Shown piece after piece: positions 45,959 to 57,772 of a stretch of DNA of 64,000 nt (within the stretch, counting starts at the first letter, position 1; the number at the start of each line of letters is the position of its first letter). The notes beneath the pieces were generated by a model that saw only the letters and a program-made list of their open reading frames with translations, was not told the origin of the DNA and did not search any database. The translations under genes and the position numbers were made by a program. Location: contig CM065816.1 of the NCBI GenBank assembly GCA_033398695.1, positions 131,909,358 to 131,973,357 on the forward strand, in the 5' to 3' direction. Origin of the DNA: Orobanche coerulescens (lineage: Eukaryota; Streptophyta; Magnoliopsida; Lamiales; Orobanchaceae).

Positions 45959-46970
45959 TTAATTGTGGTGAATTTTGCAAATGTGATTTGATTATGGTAT
46001 TTCCGGAAATGAGTGCTTTTGAACGGTTTTCATGATTGCATGCATTGACTAAGTGTGTAAGAGGTAAGTTGTTCGTTTGGTCTACTTGGCTAGGATGGCA
46101 CTAAAGTACTTTGTTGTTTGTGTTAAATCCTTTATTTGTGGATTTTGATGTTGGGAGACGAACCTTGTGGTCGTTCTTGTGTACTGTGAGTTGATGAGAT
46201 TGGGGCTAAAATCCCAACGTTTTTGTAAAGGTCATTTGACGGATTTAGGGCTAAAATCCCAACGTTTTGGTAAAGGTTATTTCACGGAGAGTAAACTTTT
46301 GGGGCGGTGACCCCTTTTGCCTTTTGGATTTTGAAAAGTAGGATTTGATAATCCTAAATTGTTTTATATTAAAACTCCCGATGGTATTTCAATCATTTTA
46401 TAAATTGTTTCCCTTGATATTTTGATCTTGAAATTTTGGGAAGTCTTTACTCAAACTCTTGCCTCGGGAAGTACTTTTCGTTTCGTTTGGATCTTTGAGG
46501 ATTCCTGGTTATTGTTATTCGTGGAATGTGAATTGTATGGCTCGTATTTGCACTTTGTTCTTGCACTAGCAAAACAATGGAGTTTTGCTAACCCCCGAGT
46601 ATTCGGGGGGTGGATGTCTGTTTTTGCATTCAGGTTTTGGAGCATAACACAGGGTCGGTACGAAGGATGATGAAAGATGATCGATACTAATCACATGAGG
46701 AACCATACATCGTGTATTGGTTCAGTTGTACTTTATTTTCCGCTGCTATATTTTTCCCGTTGTATGGGTGTGGATGTGTCTTGACCCCTGCGTGGGCATG
46801 AGTTGTAATCGAGTTGTATGTTTTTATTGAAAGGCCAAATCGGTCTACTGAGTCATTTTACCCTTAAAGGCATTGTCGAGATGTTTCATGTTGTTGCTAG
46901 CCTGGTAGATCCTTGAGGAAAGGTTCTACGGCGTGTAATATCCCTGTGCGGATTGGGGGTGTTACATAAA

Positions 46971-46982
46971 TGGTATCGGAGC
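46971..46982 (+). promoter_or_regulatory. LARD primer binding site
   Basis: TGGTATCGGAGC, four bases after the LTR end; Met-tRNA type. Confidence 0.8.
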
Positions 46983-49253
46983 TTAGGTTGAGGAAACCTA
47001 GGCTGTCGGGTCAAGTCGTGTTGTTTGAGTCTTGTTTCGTCGGATTTTATCTGACTGAGTCGTGTCGCGACGCGTCGTTTGAGTTTGTTGGTCGTGATTA
47101 GTATCGTGAAGCGATCATCATCTTCATGCGACCTGTGGAAGTAAGTCTCCCTTCTTTGTGTTGTGCCTCGTGTGACACGAGCTATTTTTATGATTATTTG
47201 TTAAGTGGTGGAATCCTTATGTGGATTTTGATTTCACGATATGTATTTAGTCGACTCTCGTATTTGATTTATACGAGGAGTGTCGTCGCTTGTGATGTCT
47301 TTTTATTGTTGTTTTTGTCCGTTGCTGATGGTTTTCGAATCGATTTGCACGTTTTACAAGTTCTATTGTGGAAGCTTTGTGCTTATACGCGTTCGATTTG
47401 TTCACTAACCAGTGCGGGAGGGTCCTTAGAGGCCTCGAATGGGGTCGGTGGTTTTGTTCTGGATGTGGTATTTTCTCGTTTATTTTCGTTTAAACACATG
47501 TATTGTCTTGATTTTAAATGTTTTGATACGTGTACTAGGAGTTGTTTTAGTGAACGGCGATATGTGTGAGTTTGGGCATTCTGGCCTATTGAATTTTTGA
47601 AAACCTTGAGTATCTTAGAAAAATAAATTTCGAGACATACTTTTCAAATGAGTTATTTTCTTGTGGTACATCCTAGGTGCCACAATATATTTCAAAAAAA
47701 TTCTACTTTGAGGACCAAAATGCTTTGAGATATTTTCAATCTTTTAGAAACACTTTTATTTAGACCCAAGGGTTGAATATTTTGAAAGTTTTCACTAAGA
47801 GAAAGTGTCCTCATTTTTATCAAATGCGAAATGGTTCTCCAAAGTCTCGATAACGATGTTTCACGTTTGTATTTTTTTTTTAAAGGTGATACTCAAGATC
47901 AACCGGTATTCTTCAAATTATTTTCAAAATGAGGTTTTCGTTTTTAAAACCTATCCATTACCGTTTGAGGGCTGGGTATGTATGTATAATGTTCGCGTTG
48001 TCATTTTGATACTTTCTCCCGAGTATGATCGAATTGGCGGTGTGAGCGTTCAGTCGATTTCCATACATTGGTTGTGCTAGCCCCCTGTGAGAGGCGGGAT
48101 GTTGGTGTTGAATGTTGTCGCCTCGTGGTGATTTCTGCGTTGTCGCATATGTGCGAGCTGTTAGAGCTTGGTTTGGTATGACCGTGTGCATCGGTGATGG
48201 TTCCGTTATGTGTCGGTTGTTTAATGTCTTGTTACCTTGCTCCCGTTTTTGTGAATTTCGTCGACGAGGTCGGAGGTAATACCCGTACTATTTTGACTTT
48301 GGTATTTTCTCTTTCTCCAGTCTATCGATTCGCTCATGTTTGTTGATACTTTATGAACTTGTTCGGTATTTCAGTTTCATCGTCCGAGCGAGCTGTGATC
48401 TTGTTTTGAGTCGATCTGGTTATGGCTGTGACTTTTTCGAGTTCGGTTCGATTCTTGTGAACCTTGTTCGGGAGTAACATCATTTGGTTCTACTAGTTCT
48501 TTTATTCGAAGTGGATCGGATTTTGAACTTCTGTATATTCTACTTTGTCGACTCATTTATGTTCGTTGACATTTCTGAGCTTGTCCTGCCCCTTGTTTTT
48601 GTTTATCGAACGAGTGTGGTATCGTTTCGGAATAACTCGTTTGTCGTTGTGACTTTTCAATCGCTATTCCCTTTCCTGTGGATCTTATGGGAATGCATGT
48701 CTTGTAGTTCTCACCAGATCATCCTGGGAGTTGTTGTTTGAATTTTATTATCCTTCGTGTTTCGGACATGATTGTTCGATTTTTGTTGTCTCGATCGTTT
48801 GTTTGTTCGGTTTTTGTTCTCGTTTCGTGATTGTTGAGCGTTCAGGCTCCTTCGTAATTCCCTTAAGTTCGGGAAATTAGTATCGTTTTCGATCTTCCAA
48901 CCCTTGGGCGGTGGAATTCCGTATTTATTCAGCGATTGGCTCGCGTTTTGATCAATGTACCGTTAGGTTGGTCAATCGTATTAATTTTGTTCGTTGTGTT
49001 TTGCGATTATTCGGATAATTGACTTGATTGTATTATCCATTTGATGACGCTTGTCATTTGTTGGTTTTATTATATCCCTAACGGCGACGTTGTGTTGGTC
49101 GCCGTGGAGTGTGTTTTCACGCCGTATATTCCTTTGCGTTGTTTGTAACATTTCGCCGTTGGGCGTTAGTTACGCATTCTTGTGTATCTCATTGAGTTTT
49201 TCCTGGCGGAATATTTCTTCTCCCTACTTGTTTTAAGTTTCGGGACGAAACTT

Positions 49254-49271
49254 CTTTTAAGGAGGGTATAA
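49254..49271 (+). promoter_or_regulatory. LARD polypurine tract
   Basis: TTTTAAGGAGGGTATAA directly before the 3' LTR, preceded by TTTCGGGACGAAACTTC. Confidence 0.7.
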
Positions 49272-52200
49272 TGTAATATCCGCAATTTTCGATTTTCGGT
49301 AAATTTCTTTTTTCGACCGGAGTCCGTTTTGACGACTTGCTCATGACCATTTCGTCATTCTAAGAATGATTAATTCTGCACTTTTTGACATCCGAGTTCG
49401 TTTCGGTGTCGTTTTGTTGAGTTCCGTGCTTTTTAGCGACTTTTCCGCGCTTGAGTTCGATTCTTGCGAATCTCGTTCGAAACTGCTGTTTCGAGTTTCC
49501 CATAAGTCTGTTTAACTTCGTTAGACGTTTTGTGAACTTCGGTTTGGTTATTCGATCACGTATCGTGATTTTCGGGCGTTTTGGGTCATTTTGTAATTTC
49601 TTAAAAGTTACGGGTATCCGTATCTGTAATTGTTGTCTCGACCCGTTTCTTGGTCGCATATGATTAATTATGGTATTATGTTTTCATTTCGGGTCGTTGA
49701 TGTTGTCCGCGAACTTTTCGTCGTGTTCGTTCCGTACATTTTCGGAAATCGGGTCGTCGAGCCCACAGTGGTCGCATCGCCGGACGGTTATGGATCGGCC
49801 GGACGACAGTGGCACCGGCCGGACAGGTGCGGCAGGAACCGGCGTAGCGCACGCTACGGCCGGAAGGCTGCACGCGCTAACCGGCAGGTGTAGCGCACGC
49901 TATAGGCTGGCCTAACGCACGCTAACGGGTCTGGGCAATGGGGTTCTGAGGTTCTGGACTCGGTCAGTATCGGCAGGTAGCGCACGCTACTGTCGGTCGT
50001 AGCGCACGCTAACCGACTAGCGTACGTTACCGGGGCGAGCTGTTTAGTCCAGAGGCTACTGGACAGGTCGGCTAGCGCACAGGCTTCCGGCCGTAGCGCA
50101 CGCTAGCGGGAGTCGGGTCGGCAGGTTTGGTCGGTGGTGCCGGGTCGTGCGGGCCCTGGCCGAGGGTACTTGGCCGATACCGGCCGATAGCGCACGCTAG
50201 TCCGGGAAGGCTAGCGCACGCTAGTTCCGGCCCAGTATAAATGTGACAGAGCAGTCACATTTTCATTCATTTTTCACTTCATTCCTCTTCTATCCGCGGT
50301 TGGCGATTCGAGGGTGGCGAAGCCATGTTGTTTGACAATAAATCCACAAAGTTCTTGAGTTCATAACATCAATAAATCATCTTATATCATCCTTTGATCC
50401 AGCGAATCAAGGTAATCTTTCTTAGAACCCTAATTTCGTGAATTTGGAGGTTTTTGCATTTTTGTCCGATTCGTTCCGTGTTGTTGATTAATTCATGATG
50501 GGCATGATTAATCTTGGTAGTATTCTTGTGTTTAACATCATTTAATCCATTGTTCTTCGTCGAATCGAAGTATATTTCTTGATTTCCTTCGAATTGACTT
50601 TTTGGGGGATTTGTCCTCGATCTCATTTTTCATCCGTTTTCGATGGATCGATTATGGTTAAATGATGTTGTTAAACATATTCTATGGATTGTATACCTAT
50701 ATTTCAACTTGGAATTTCGTTTTCGTGATTTGACGGAACGAATCGTGTTCTTGGCCGTTTTGGGGGAAATCCTTGAACCTTCGTCATTTGTTCTTTGAAT
50801 TCAGCGGCTTTGGGTCATACATTGGAATTCATTTTCGTTGTTATTATTTTCGTTCGTAGTTCATTGTTGTGGATTGTCGTTCGGTGGAGACGGAGAGTTC
50901 GTAGTCGGTTCGTGGCAACCTACTTCGGCCGATTCTCCGCGTTGTGGTTATTCGAGGCAAGTACCTTGCCCATACTTTTCTTATTTTATGGATATGATGA
51001 TCGGTGATCGTCTTGGTGTGTTTGTTTGGTTGTTTGAAATGAAGTTTCAAAAGATTTTGGTTTGGCCTCGTTAAAGGCTTTCTTTCAAAATGCGTGTGTG
51101 TTTTGTGAATGGTGTGTTTTGGGAATTGATTATGATTTGATTATTTTGAACGTTGAAGGATTTGATGATGATACTCCTATTGTTTAAAGTTATGGAATCG
51201 TGTATTCCGTATTTAATCTTGTTATTGTGTTTTGAAGAGTTTGATAATGGTGTCGAGTTAATGGCCATCTCTAGTGAGTATTCTTAATGAACTTACATTC
51301 TTAGCATATTAGTATTGCATGAGTAACGTGTGTGTGTATGCTCACTATGGGTTAGATCCGACGGGGTCTCGGTAGGGGTCCACAAGAGACGTGGATCGAC
51401 GAGCTTGCTTTTAACCACTACGGGTTAGATCCGACGGGGTCTCGGTAGGGGTCCACAGAGACGTGGATCGACGGTTAATTGTGGTGCATTTTGCAAATGT
51501 GATTTGATTATGGCATTTCTGGAAATGAGTGCTTTTGAACGGTTTTCATGATTGCATGCATTGACTAAGTGTGTAAGAGGTAAGTTGTTCGTTTGGCCTG
51601 CTTGGCTAGGATGGCACTAGAGTACTTTGTTGTTTGTGTTAAATCCTTTATTTGTGGATTTTGATGTTGGGAGACGAACCTTATGGTCGTTCTTGTGTAC
51701 TGTGAGTTGATGAGATTGGGGCTAAAATCCCAACGTTTTTGTAAAGGTCATTTGACGGATTTGGGGCTAAAATCCCAACGGTTTGGTAAAGGTTATTTCA
51801 CGGAGAGTAAACTTTTGGGGCGGTGAACCCTTTTGCCTTTTGGATTTTGAAAAGTAGGATTTGATAATCCTAAATTGTTTTATATTAAAACTCCCGATGG
51901 TATTTCAATCATTTTATAAATTGTTTCCCTTGATATTTTGATCTTGAAATTTTGGGAAGTCTTTACTCAAACTCTTGCCTCGGGAAGTACTTTTCGTTTC
52001 GTTTGGATCTTTGAGGATTCCTGGTTATTGTTATTCGTGGAATGTGAATTGTATGGCTCGTATTTGCACTTTGTTCTTGCACTAGCAAAACAGTGGAGTT
52101 TTTCTAACCCCCGAGTATTCGGGGGGTGGATGTCTGTTTTTGCATTCAGGTTTTGGAGCATAACACAGGGTCGGCACGAAGGATGATGAAAGACGATCGA

Positions 52201-52482
52201 TACTAATCACATGAGGAACCGTACATCGTGTATTGGTTCAGTTGTACTTTATTTTCCGCTGCTATATTTTTCCCGTTGTACGGGTGTGGATGTGTCTTGA
52301 CCCCTGCGTGGGCATGAGTTGTAATCGAGTTGTATGTTTTTATTGAAAGGCCAAATCGGTCTACTGAGTCATTTTAGCCTTAAAGGCATTGTCGAGATGT
52401 TTCATGTTGTTGCTAGCCTGGTAGATCCTTGAGGAAAGGTTCTACGGCGTGTAATATCCCTGAGCGGATTGGGGGTGTTACA
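49272..52482 (+). repeat. LARD 3' LTR
   Basis: Copy of 43734-46966. Most differences fall in the CCGG-rich part (49790-50110 against 44225-44600), where short insertions and deletions cluster. Confidence 0.92.
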
Positions 52483-52629
52483 ACAGCTAAGAGGGGCCTC
52501 CGAGTTCGGCAACCTTCTAAAGGACCTTGAGGTTGGCATCCCCTTATCTAAGAACCTGGGTCGGACTTTTATTGGTCCATATTTTAAAACGGGTTTTCAG
52601 GGAGCGTACATTCGGCGTCCTATCAACCA

Positions 52630-52640
52630 GTCCCCCCTAC
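52630..52640 (-). promoter_or_regulatory. Tat polypurine tract
   Basis: The minus strand reads GTAGGGGGGAC directly before the LTR start TGGTTGATAGG. Confidence 0.7.
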
Positions 52641-53172
52641 TCTAGTCGAGCTGTAAGACCGAGTAGAGTAAGGTTTGTTTATAATCGGACGACCTTGACG
52701 CAATAATCCTTGGGACTCCCGTTCCCAGATAACGCTTCGGACTTCATGCGCGATAATAACCTGTCTTTTACTTTCCCCGCCTCCCAAACGTCGCGTCGAT
52801 GGTCAAAGCCAGGTGTCGACCTGCTATAGGTCGGATAAGGCGGTGCCAAATCCCAGCCGTTCTTTTGTAGGAGGCATCGGACGCTCCAGATCGCCCGTTC
52901 TCTTCTTCGATCTTCGCCCCCCTCCTCTATAAGTATGGATCCTCTGCCCCCTTCTGCCATTTCCAACTTTTCTTCTTGCGACATACTAGTGTGAGGGTAA
53001 CTCCGGCGACACCTGCGACCTTGATTTCTTGCTTTCGGTGGTACTTCCTCTACCTTTCTCCGGCGATCTTCCACCTAATCCCATGGGTATGTTCATCTAA
53101 ACACCTCTTTAGTTTTTGATTTGTTTTACAGATATTTTCCTTTTCTTCTTCCTCTCTTTTCTTCCTTTTATT
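52641..53172 (+). other. Leader and promoter region of the antisense ORF
   Basis: Contains the TATA box at 52928-52933. A possible mini-exon ATGG at 53083 with a GTATGT donor could join an acceptor at 53144-53145 and extend the N-terminus (MDIFLFFF…). Otherwise no gene. Confidence 0.4.
52928..52933 (+). promoter_or_regulatory. TATA box of the antisense Tat ORF
   Basis: CCTCCTCTATAAGTATGG on plus, about 245 bp before the ATG at 53173, opposite to pol transcription. Confidence 0.55.
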
Positions 53173-55466
53173 ATGTCGTCTGCTTCGGATTCTCAAAATA
53201 TTTCCGGCGAATCGGCCGTGAACTCTTTTTTAGAAGGTCTTTCCTCTTCTGATGGGGATTCAGGGGGTATATCGGGGCGAGCTACTGGTTCCTCCCTCTG
53301 TCTTAGGGATGAGCCCTTAGGTGATGTAGACTGGTCCGAGCTAGGTGACATCCCTCCCTCTGGCATCCCCCTAATCATTGTAGATCCTCCTTCCCCTCCT
53401 CCTATGGACGAAGTAACTGTGACCGGCCTCTTAGTCGATCCATATCAGACGGTTGTAGGAGCGACTCGAGTTCTTCCTCCTCATCCTCTATCGAGGACTA
53501 GCCCAGCCGCGCTGGCTAGTTTTATAAGATTTCTTAGACTTCCCCCGGGGTGGGAATTTGTCACGCCTCAGGCTAGTGACACCCCTGATCATCCTCCCCC
53601 GGGGCATATTACCTGGTTCGTGGATCAGGTGAGTACTGGTCTTCGCTTTCCACCCCATCCCTTCCTTGTCTCTCTCTCCGTTAAATATAATCTTCCCCTC
53701 AACCAGTTTTCTCCTAACTCTTTTCGTTACATGGTTGGTTTTCTTGTGCTGTGTCATTACAGACATGAGGAACCCGACTTGGGCTTTTTCTATTTTTGTT
53801 TTGGGCTAAAGAGTTTTAAAGGCTCCTTTTACTTGACGTCCCGAAACAACGCCCATTTCTTCACCCACCTCCCTTCCAATGTGAAGGACTGGAGGTCCCG
53901 CTTCTTTTTCCTCCGGCTCCCTACAGCTGATTCTTGGGGTTTTCCTACGGAATGGACGCAGGCTACTCCGAGCCAGGATCCTATTCCTAGGCGCAATTCC
54001 ATCCGGGCTGCGTGGGTCGAGAAAGTTCGGGAATGGAATGCCATTCCCTATAATGCTTTCCAGCTAACGCAATTCCATGATCTTCTGTTCCATTGTGGGC
54101 TGAGCTCGAATCCTTACCCGGCTATCCCTGACATCGGTAGGCTTTATCTGTTTTTTCCAGATCTTTGTTATTTTGTTTTTTAGCTATTTCCCTGATCGTT
54201 TGTATTGTTTTTTGTAGATCGGTTCATGCGGACTTGCCAGTCGGATGCCTCCAAGCCGGCTGAACCAACGAAAGAGAAGGTCCCCAAGTCGACGAATCCC
54301 CCCAAGGAGAGGGCAGAGGGCTCATCCAAAATTAAACGGAAACTCCCTTCTCGCCCCAAGTCTGGGGTAACTCTCCCCTCCGACCTGGCTCCTACCTTGA
54401 CCACCGGACGAAGCCCTGCGAGCTCGTCTTGGAAGCTTCAGGTCACTCAGAGGGCCCCTTCTCCTAGCTCTCCCGCTTCCAAACGGCCGAAGACCGCGGG
54501 TCCCCCAGGTCCGGCTATGGAGACTCTTCTCCGTTGCAAGGAGTTTGAGAGATTTCTTCCCTATTTCAGCTCCATGGTCCCAGCTAAGGATAAGCTGGGA
54601 TTACGAGATATCGCGGAGGACCCTCGCTTTGATGCCATGATGATGTATTTTGGGAAGGTATTAACCCTTTTCGCCTTCCCCCCTTTTTGATTATTTTCAC
54701 CTTTATTATTACCCCTCTGCCGACCTGATGTAACTTGCTTTCTTGTGCAGTTCTTCGCCACCTTTGTGACCTTCGCAGAGGACCATAAGATCGGCGCTAC
54801 GTCTTCCTCCCAGCTCACCCAGATGTCAGCCGACCTGGAGGCCGCCCTATCGGCTAATTCCAATCTCTCGGCTCAGCTTGAGGTCTGGGCTAAGGCTGAG
54901 TTGGAGAAGGTCACCCAACTCGAAGCTCAAGCTAGAGCGGAATCAGAAAAGGTTACCCAGCTAGAAGCTCAACTAGCCGAGGCTAGATCGAGGGATCGTC
55001 TTATGAGCGCGGGGTGACGGATGGCCGACGTCGATTTCTGACCAGTGACGTTGGTCACTCTTTGCTGGGGGCCTACCGTTCCGCCCTCCTGGCCCGGTAT
55101 CACAATTCTACCGCTTTCCTGGTTAAGCTAGCCCCTGCCGCGACACAATATTTTGATTTTGCTCTAAATCGTGCTCGTGAGCAACTAGCTTCTTTGGGTT
55201 TTACAGGCGAGCTGGACTGGGATGCTGTATTGGACGAGGCTCCCGTTCCTTCGGGTTGGTCCGGGGACGTGGAAGAATCTCCGGAGGCGGCCTGGTGGAA
55301 GGACGCCCTTGAGGAGTCCATAAAGAAATCTGGCCTGGATTTGGAGCTGCCTTCTACTCCTCCTAGCTCACCTATTAAGGCCAGCACTCCTAATCCCGAG
55401 GTGATCGGGACCGACCGTGATGCTTCTCCTCCGTTGCCTCCTCCGTCTTCCGAGACTGTAGTTTAG
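53173..55466 (+). pseudogene. Antisense extra ORF of the Tat element (Transposase_28 type), three exons
   Basis: Exon 1 (53173-54136) encodes MSSASDSQNISGESAVNSFL and a domain with FPPHPFLVSLSVKYNLPLNQ and FSPNSFRYMVGFLVLC, matching the putative gypsy-type transposon domain (PF04195, Transposase_28). Intron 54137-54217 (GT…AG) is in phase 1. Exon 2 (54218-54657) is basic and Pro/Ser-rich (KPAEPTKEKVPKSTNPPKER). Intron 54658-54750 is in phase 0. Exon 3 starts FFATFVTFAEDHKIG and has a coiled coil with two EKVTQLEAQ repeats. The frame is lost near 55010 (CGCGGGGTGACGG) and resumes as DGRRRFLTSDVGHSLLGAYR to a stop at 55466. Length would be about 700 residues. Function unknown. Confidence 0.7.
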
Positions 55467-55841
55467 TGTAGACATGTATATATATTTTCTTCTGATTCTT
55501 CTTCCCCTTTTTCTCTTTTTTTTTATTGTACTGGCACAGCTATTTTGAATGACAAGTTTTTGAGTTGAATATACTTGGGGTTTGTATAATAGTGATGTGC
55601 TTTGTATGACAAGTTAACATAGTTCGGTGTTGATTGTAACCTTCATGTATCTGTGCCTGTTTGATTTGATATGATTACTTTCCAACATGGCCCGGCCTTT
55701 TTCTTAGTATAGTCTCGACTAATAAATTTCGAAATATCTTAAATGTAACCCGACCACTTTGACTTAACTTTTTCACCGATCTTTAGTATAGGTTGGGTAT
55801 TTCCCTTAGTCATAGCTTCACAGGGCGATTCACCCTTACTC
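55467..55841. other. 3' flank of the antisense ORF
   Basis: T-rich, terminator-like composition, no ORF. Confidence 0.45.
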
Positions 55842-56192
55842 GGATCTGAAGGCATTTTGCCTGATCAGATGTCAGAGGGCGGTTCACCCTTACTTGGATC
55901 TGAAGGCGTTTCGCCTGATCAGATGTCAGAGGGCGGTTCAACTTTACTCGGATCTGAAGGCGTTTCGCCTGATCAGATGTCAGAGGGCGGTTCACCCTTA
56001 CTCGGATCTGAAGGCGTTTCGCCTGATCAGATGTCAGAGGGCGGTTCACCCTTACTCGGATCTGAAGGCGTTTGCTGATCGGATGTCGAGGCGGTTCACC
56101 CTTACTCGGATCTGAAGGCGTTTTGCCTGATCAGATGTCAGAGGGCGGTTCACCCTTACTCGGATCTGAAGGCGTTTCGCCTAATCAGATGT
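55842..56192. repeat. 54-bp tandem array
   Basis: Six and a half copies of a unit starting GGATCTGAAGGCGTTTCGCC and containing TGATCAGATGTCAGAGGGCG. The copy at about 56066-56115 has small deletions. Because 54 is a multiple of 3, the array is open in several frames on both strands; I do not read those as genes. Confidence 0.95.
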
Positions 56193-56284
56193 CATTTCTA
56201 GTTTTACTTGATCAACACACTCAGAGAGAGATTTTTTTGTAATAGACTTTTATTAGAACAACACAAACTTTTTTCCACACCTCT

Positions 56285-56793
56285 TCACACAAAATACTTT
56301 TTTAAGTGACATATGTTCCAAGGTCTTTTGATGAGGTGCCCTTCCATATCCTCGAGCTCATAAGCTCCCCCCGCATAAATTCGGATTACCTTGTAAGGGC
56401 CTTCCCAGTTCGGCTCCAGCTTTCCTGTTTTTCTGAGGGCATCAGCTCGCCTAAGCACCAAATCACCTACACAGGCTGTCTCTTCTGACTCTTTTGTCAT
56501 GAGTTTGTTTTGTCGGGCTTTTGTATCTTCGATTCATCTTGCCGCTTCCCTTCTTTCTTCTATGGTATCTAACGCCTCCTTCATTATTTCCTCGTTCTCC
56601 ACCTCGTTGAACCATCGAACCCGATGGGACATTTCTCCGACTTCTGCGGGGATGACGGCTTCGGACCCGTATACCATGCTGAAGGGTGTTTCCCCTGTTG
56701 ACGATCTAGGTGTGGTCCTATACGACCATAGTACCGAGCTAAGTTCATCCACCCATCCTCCTCCAACTTTGTCTAAGCGGGTTTTTATCCCCT
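56285..56793 (-). pseudogene. Tat integrase C-terminus, cut by the Athila insertion
   Basis: From 56793: GGGWMDELSSVLWSYRTTPR, SSTGETPFSMVYGSEAVIPA, EVGEMSHRVRWFNEVENEEI, then one in-frame TGA (56531-56533, where Trp would fit), then KLMTKESEETACVGDLVLRR and the C-terminal LEPNWEGPYKVIRIYAGGAY, ending at 56285. This wording is typical of Tat/RIRE2-like gypsy integrases. Upstream coding sequence stops abruptly at 56793/56794 where the Athila LTR begins. Confidence 0.85.
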
Positions 56794-57668
56794 TGTTGCG
56801 ATATTTCCTACACGCAAGTGCACGTCATCGTATACAAGTAATAAAGTGATAAGTAGAGTATCGTTCCCACGAGGATTGAATTTCTAACTACCGACGTTTT
56901 CGTACTCCAATTTTATTTGAACAATCGAAATTGGATTTTTGGATTAATATCTAAAAGACTTAATAAAAGACTAAACAGAAAATGATAGTTTGAATGAAAG
57001 GAATCAAATGATAAATAAGTCTAGAGTTCTGAATCCACCTTAATTTATCCGAATTTAATCTTGATTATCCCTAATAATTAATTTTCCCAATTTATTGAAG
57101 GCGGAGATTGCTAAAATATTCTACCGCCTCTCCCGAGGTCAATAGATTTATCTAACGGCGACTAACGCACTCTATCCCTAGGTGAATTATCTCGTCGCTA
57201 GGCAAAAAGCATGAAATCTCCTAAAGGCCACGTAGTTCCTATGAGTATATTCCTATCTCACAGAATAAAACGGTCCTCACCAATAGTTCCTCACCAAATC
57301 TCCTCTCCCGATTCGAAGTGAATGATTAAATCAATACAACTATTGGCGGATAATTGCAAGCATTAAACGTAATTGGGAAAACTCATAAAAAGGTAATAAA
57401 GTGGATAATCTCAATCAATTCGTCAAAATAAAGGTTTCATCAAAACCACTAGATTAGGCCTTTAGCGACATACTAAAAAGCGAAAATACGAGAATAAATA
57501 AACGAAAGCATAAAATTCAAACGCAGATGAAGTTCGGATTCCTCCGTTCTTGACTCCATATACCGCCCTTGAATTAAATGCCTTTCCTCCTCTTCTCTAT
57601 CTCCAAGCTTAAGCTCCTAGGTTTTGCTTTAATGATTCCAAAGATAATTAAATTAGGGTCTTAAGCCC

Positions 57669-57676
57669 TATTTATA
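57669..57676 (-). promoter_or_regulatory. TATA box of the Athila LTR
   Basis: The minus strand reads GCTATAAATAGGGC. The GCCGCGGC array lies about 95-270 bp upstream in the direction of transcription. Confidence 0.65.
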
Positions 57677-57772
57677 GCTCAGCATCTTCACAAATCGCGT
57701 CCGTATTAATCGGTTGAAAACTGGCTTCGAAACGGCCCAAAATCCGCGCAGACGTACCAAACCCGCTAAGTG

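Larger units (their letters stand above)
43734..46966 (+). repeat. LARD 5' LTR
   Basis: Holds the palindrome array (44340-44712), a TATA box (44720-44726) and two tandem duplications (45827-45958 and 46202-46280). Short frames at 45279-45558 and elsewhere recur in the other LTR only as copies. Confidence 0.92.
46967..49271 (+). other. LARD interior, non-coding
   Basis: T/G-rich (TTTCGTTTG, TCGTTTG, GTTCGATT words). The longest frame (47126-47569, 147 codons) shows no recognisable domain and no homology that I know. It probably acts as a packaged RNA only. Confidence 0.6.
43734..52482 (+). mobile_element. Non-coding LTR retrotransposon (LARD type), complete
   Basis: LTRs 43734-46966 and 49272-52482 (about 3.2 kb each, TGTAATATCCGC…GGGTGTTACA), highly similar by eye, flanked by a perfect ACAGC duplication (43729-43733, 52483-52487). 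A primer site follows the left LTR and a polypurine tract precedes the right one. The 2.3-kb interior has no gag or pol motif in any frame. Primer site, GGGACGAAACTTCTTTTAAG context and LTR promoter repeats match the Tekay element at 8599-18615, so that family may supply its proteins in trans (inference). Confidence 0.93.
43221..56793 (-). mobile_element. Ty3/gypsy element of the Tat lineage, 3' part only
   Basis: On minus: the integrase C-terminus (56285-56793), a 54-bp tandem array, an antisense extra ORF (53173-55466 on plus), a polypurine tract (52630-52640) and the 3' LTR (43221-43733 continued at 52488-52629, about 655 bp, TGTAACCGAG…TATCAACCA). The LTR is interrupted by the LARD, and pol is cut at 56794 by the Athila LTR; the rest lies beyond the window. 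Extra ORFs of this type are known from the Tat/Retand lineage. Confidence 0.82.

Noticed and set aside
47126..47569. 147-codon frame in the LARD interior
   Set aside because: No gag or pol motif and unremarkable composition; probably chance.
55810..56115. Repeat-encoded peptides on both strands
   Set aside because: A 54-bp tandem array is open in several frames by arithmetic; no start context.
55842..56192. CRISPR-like regular array
   Set aside because: Whole units repeat without unique spacers, in a plant nuclear context; it is a plain tandem repeat.
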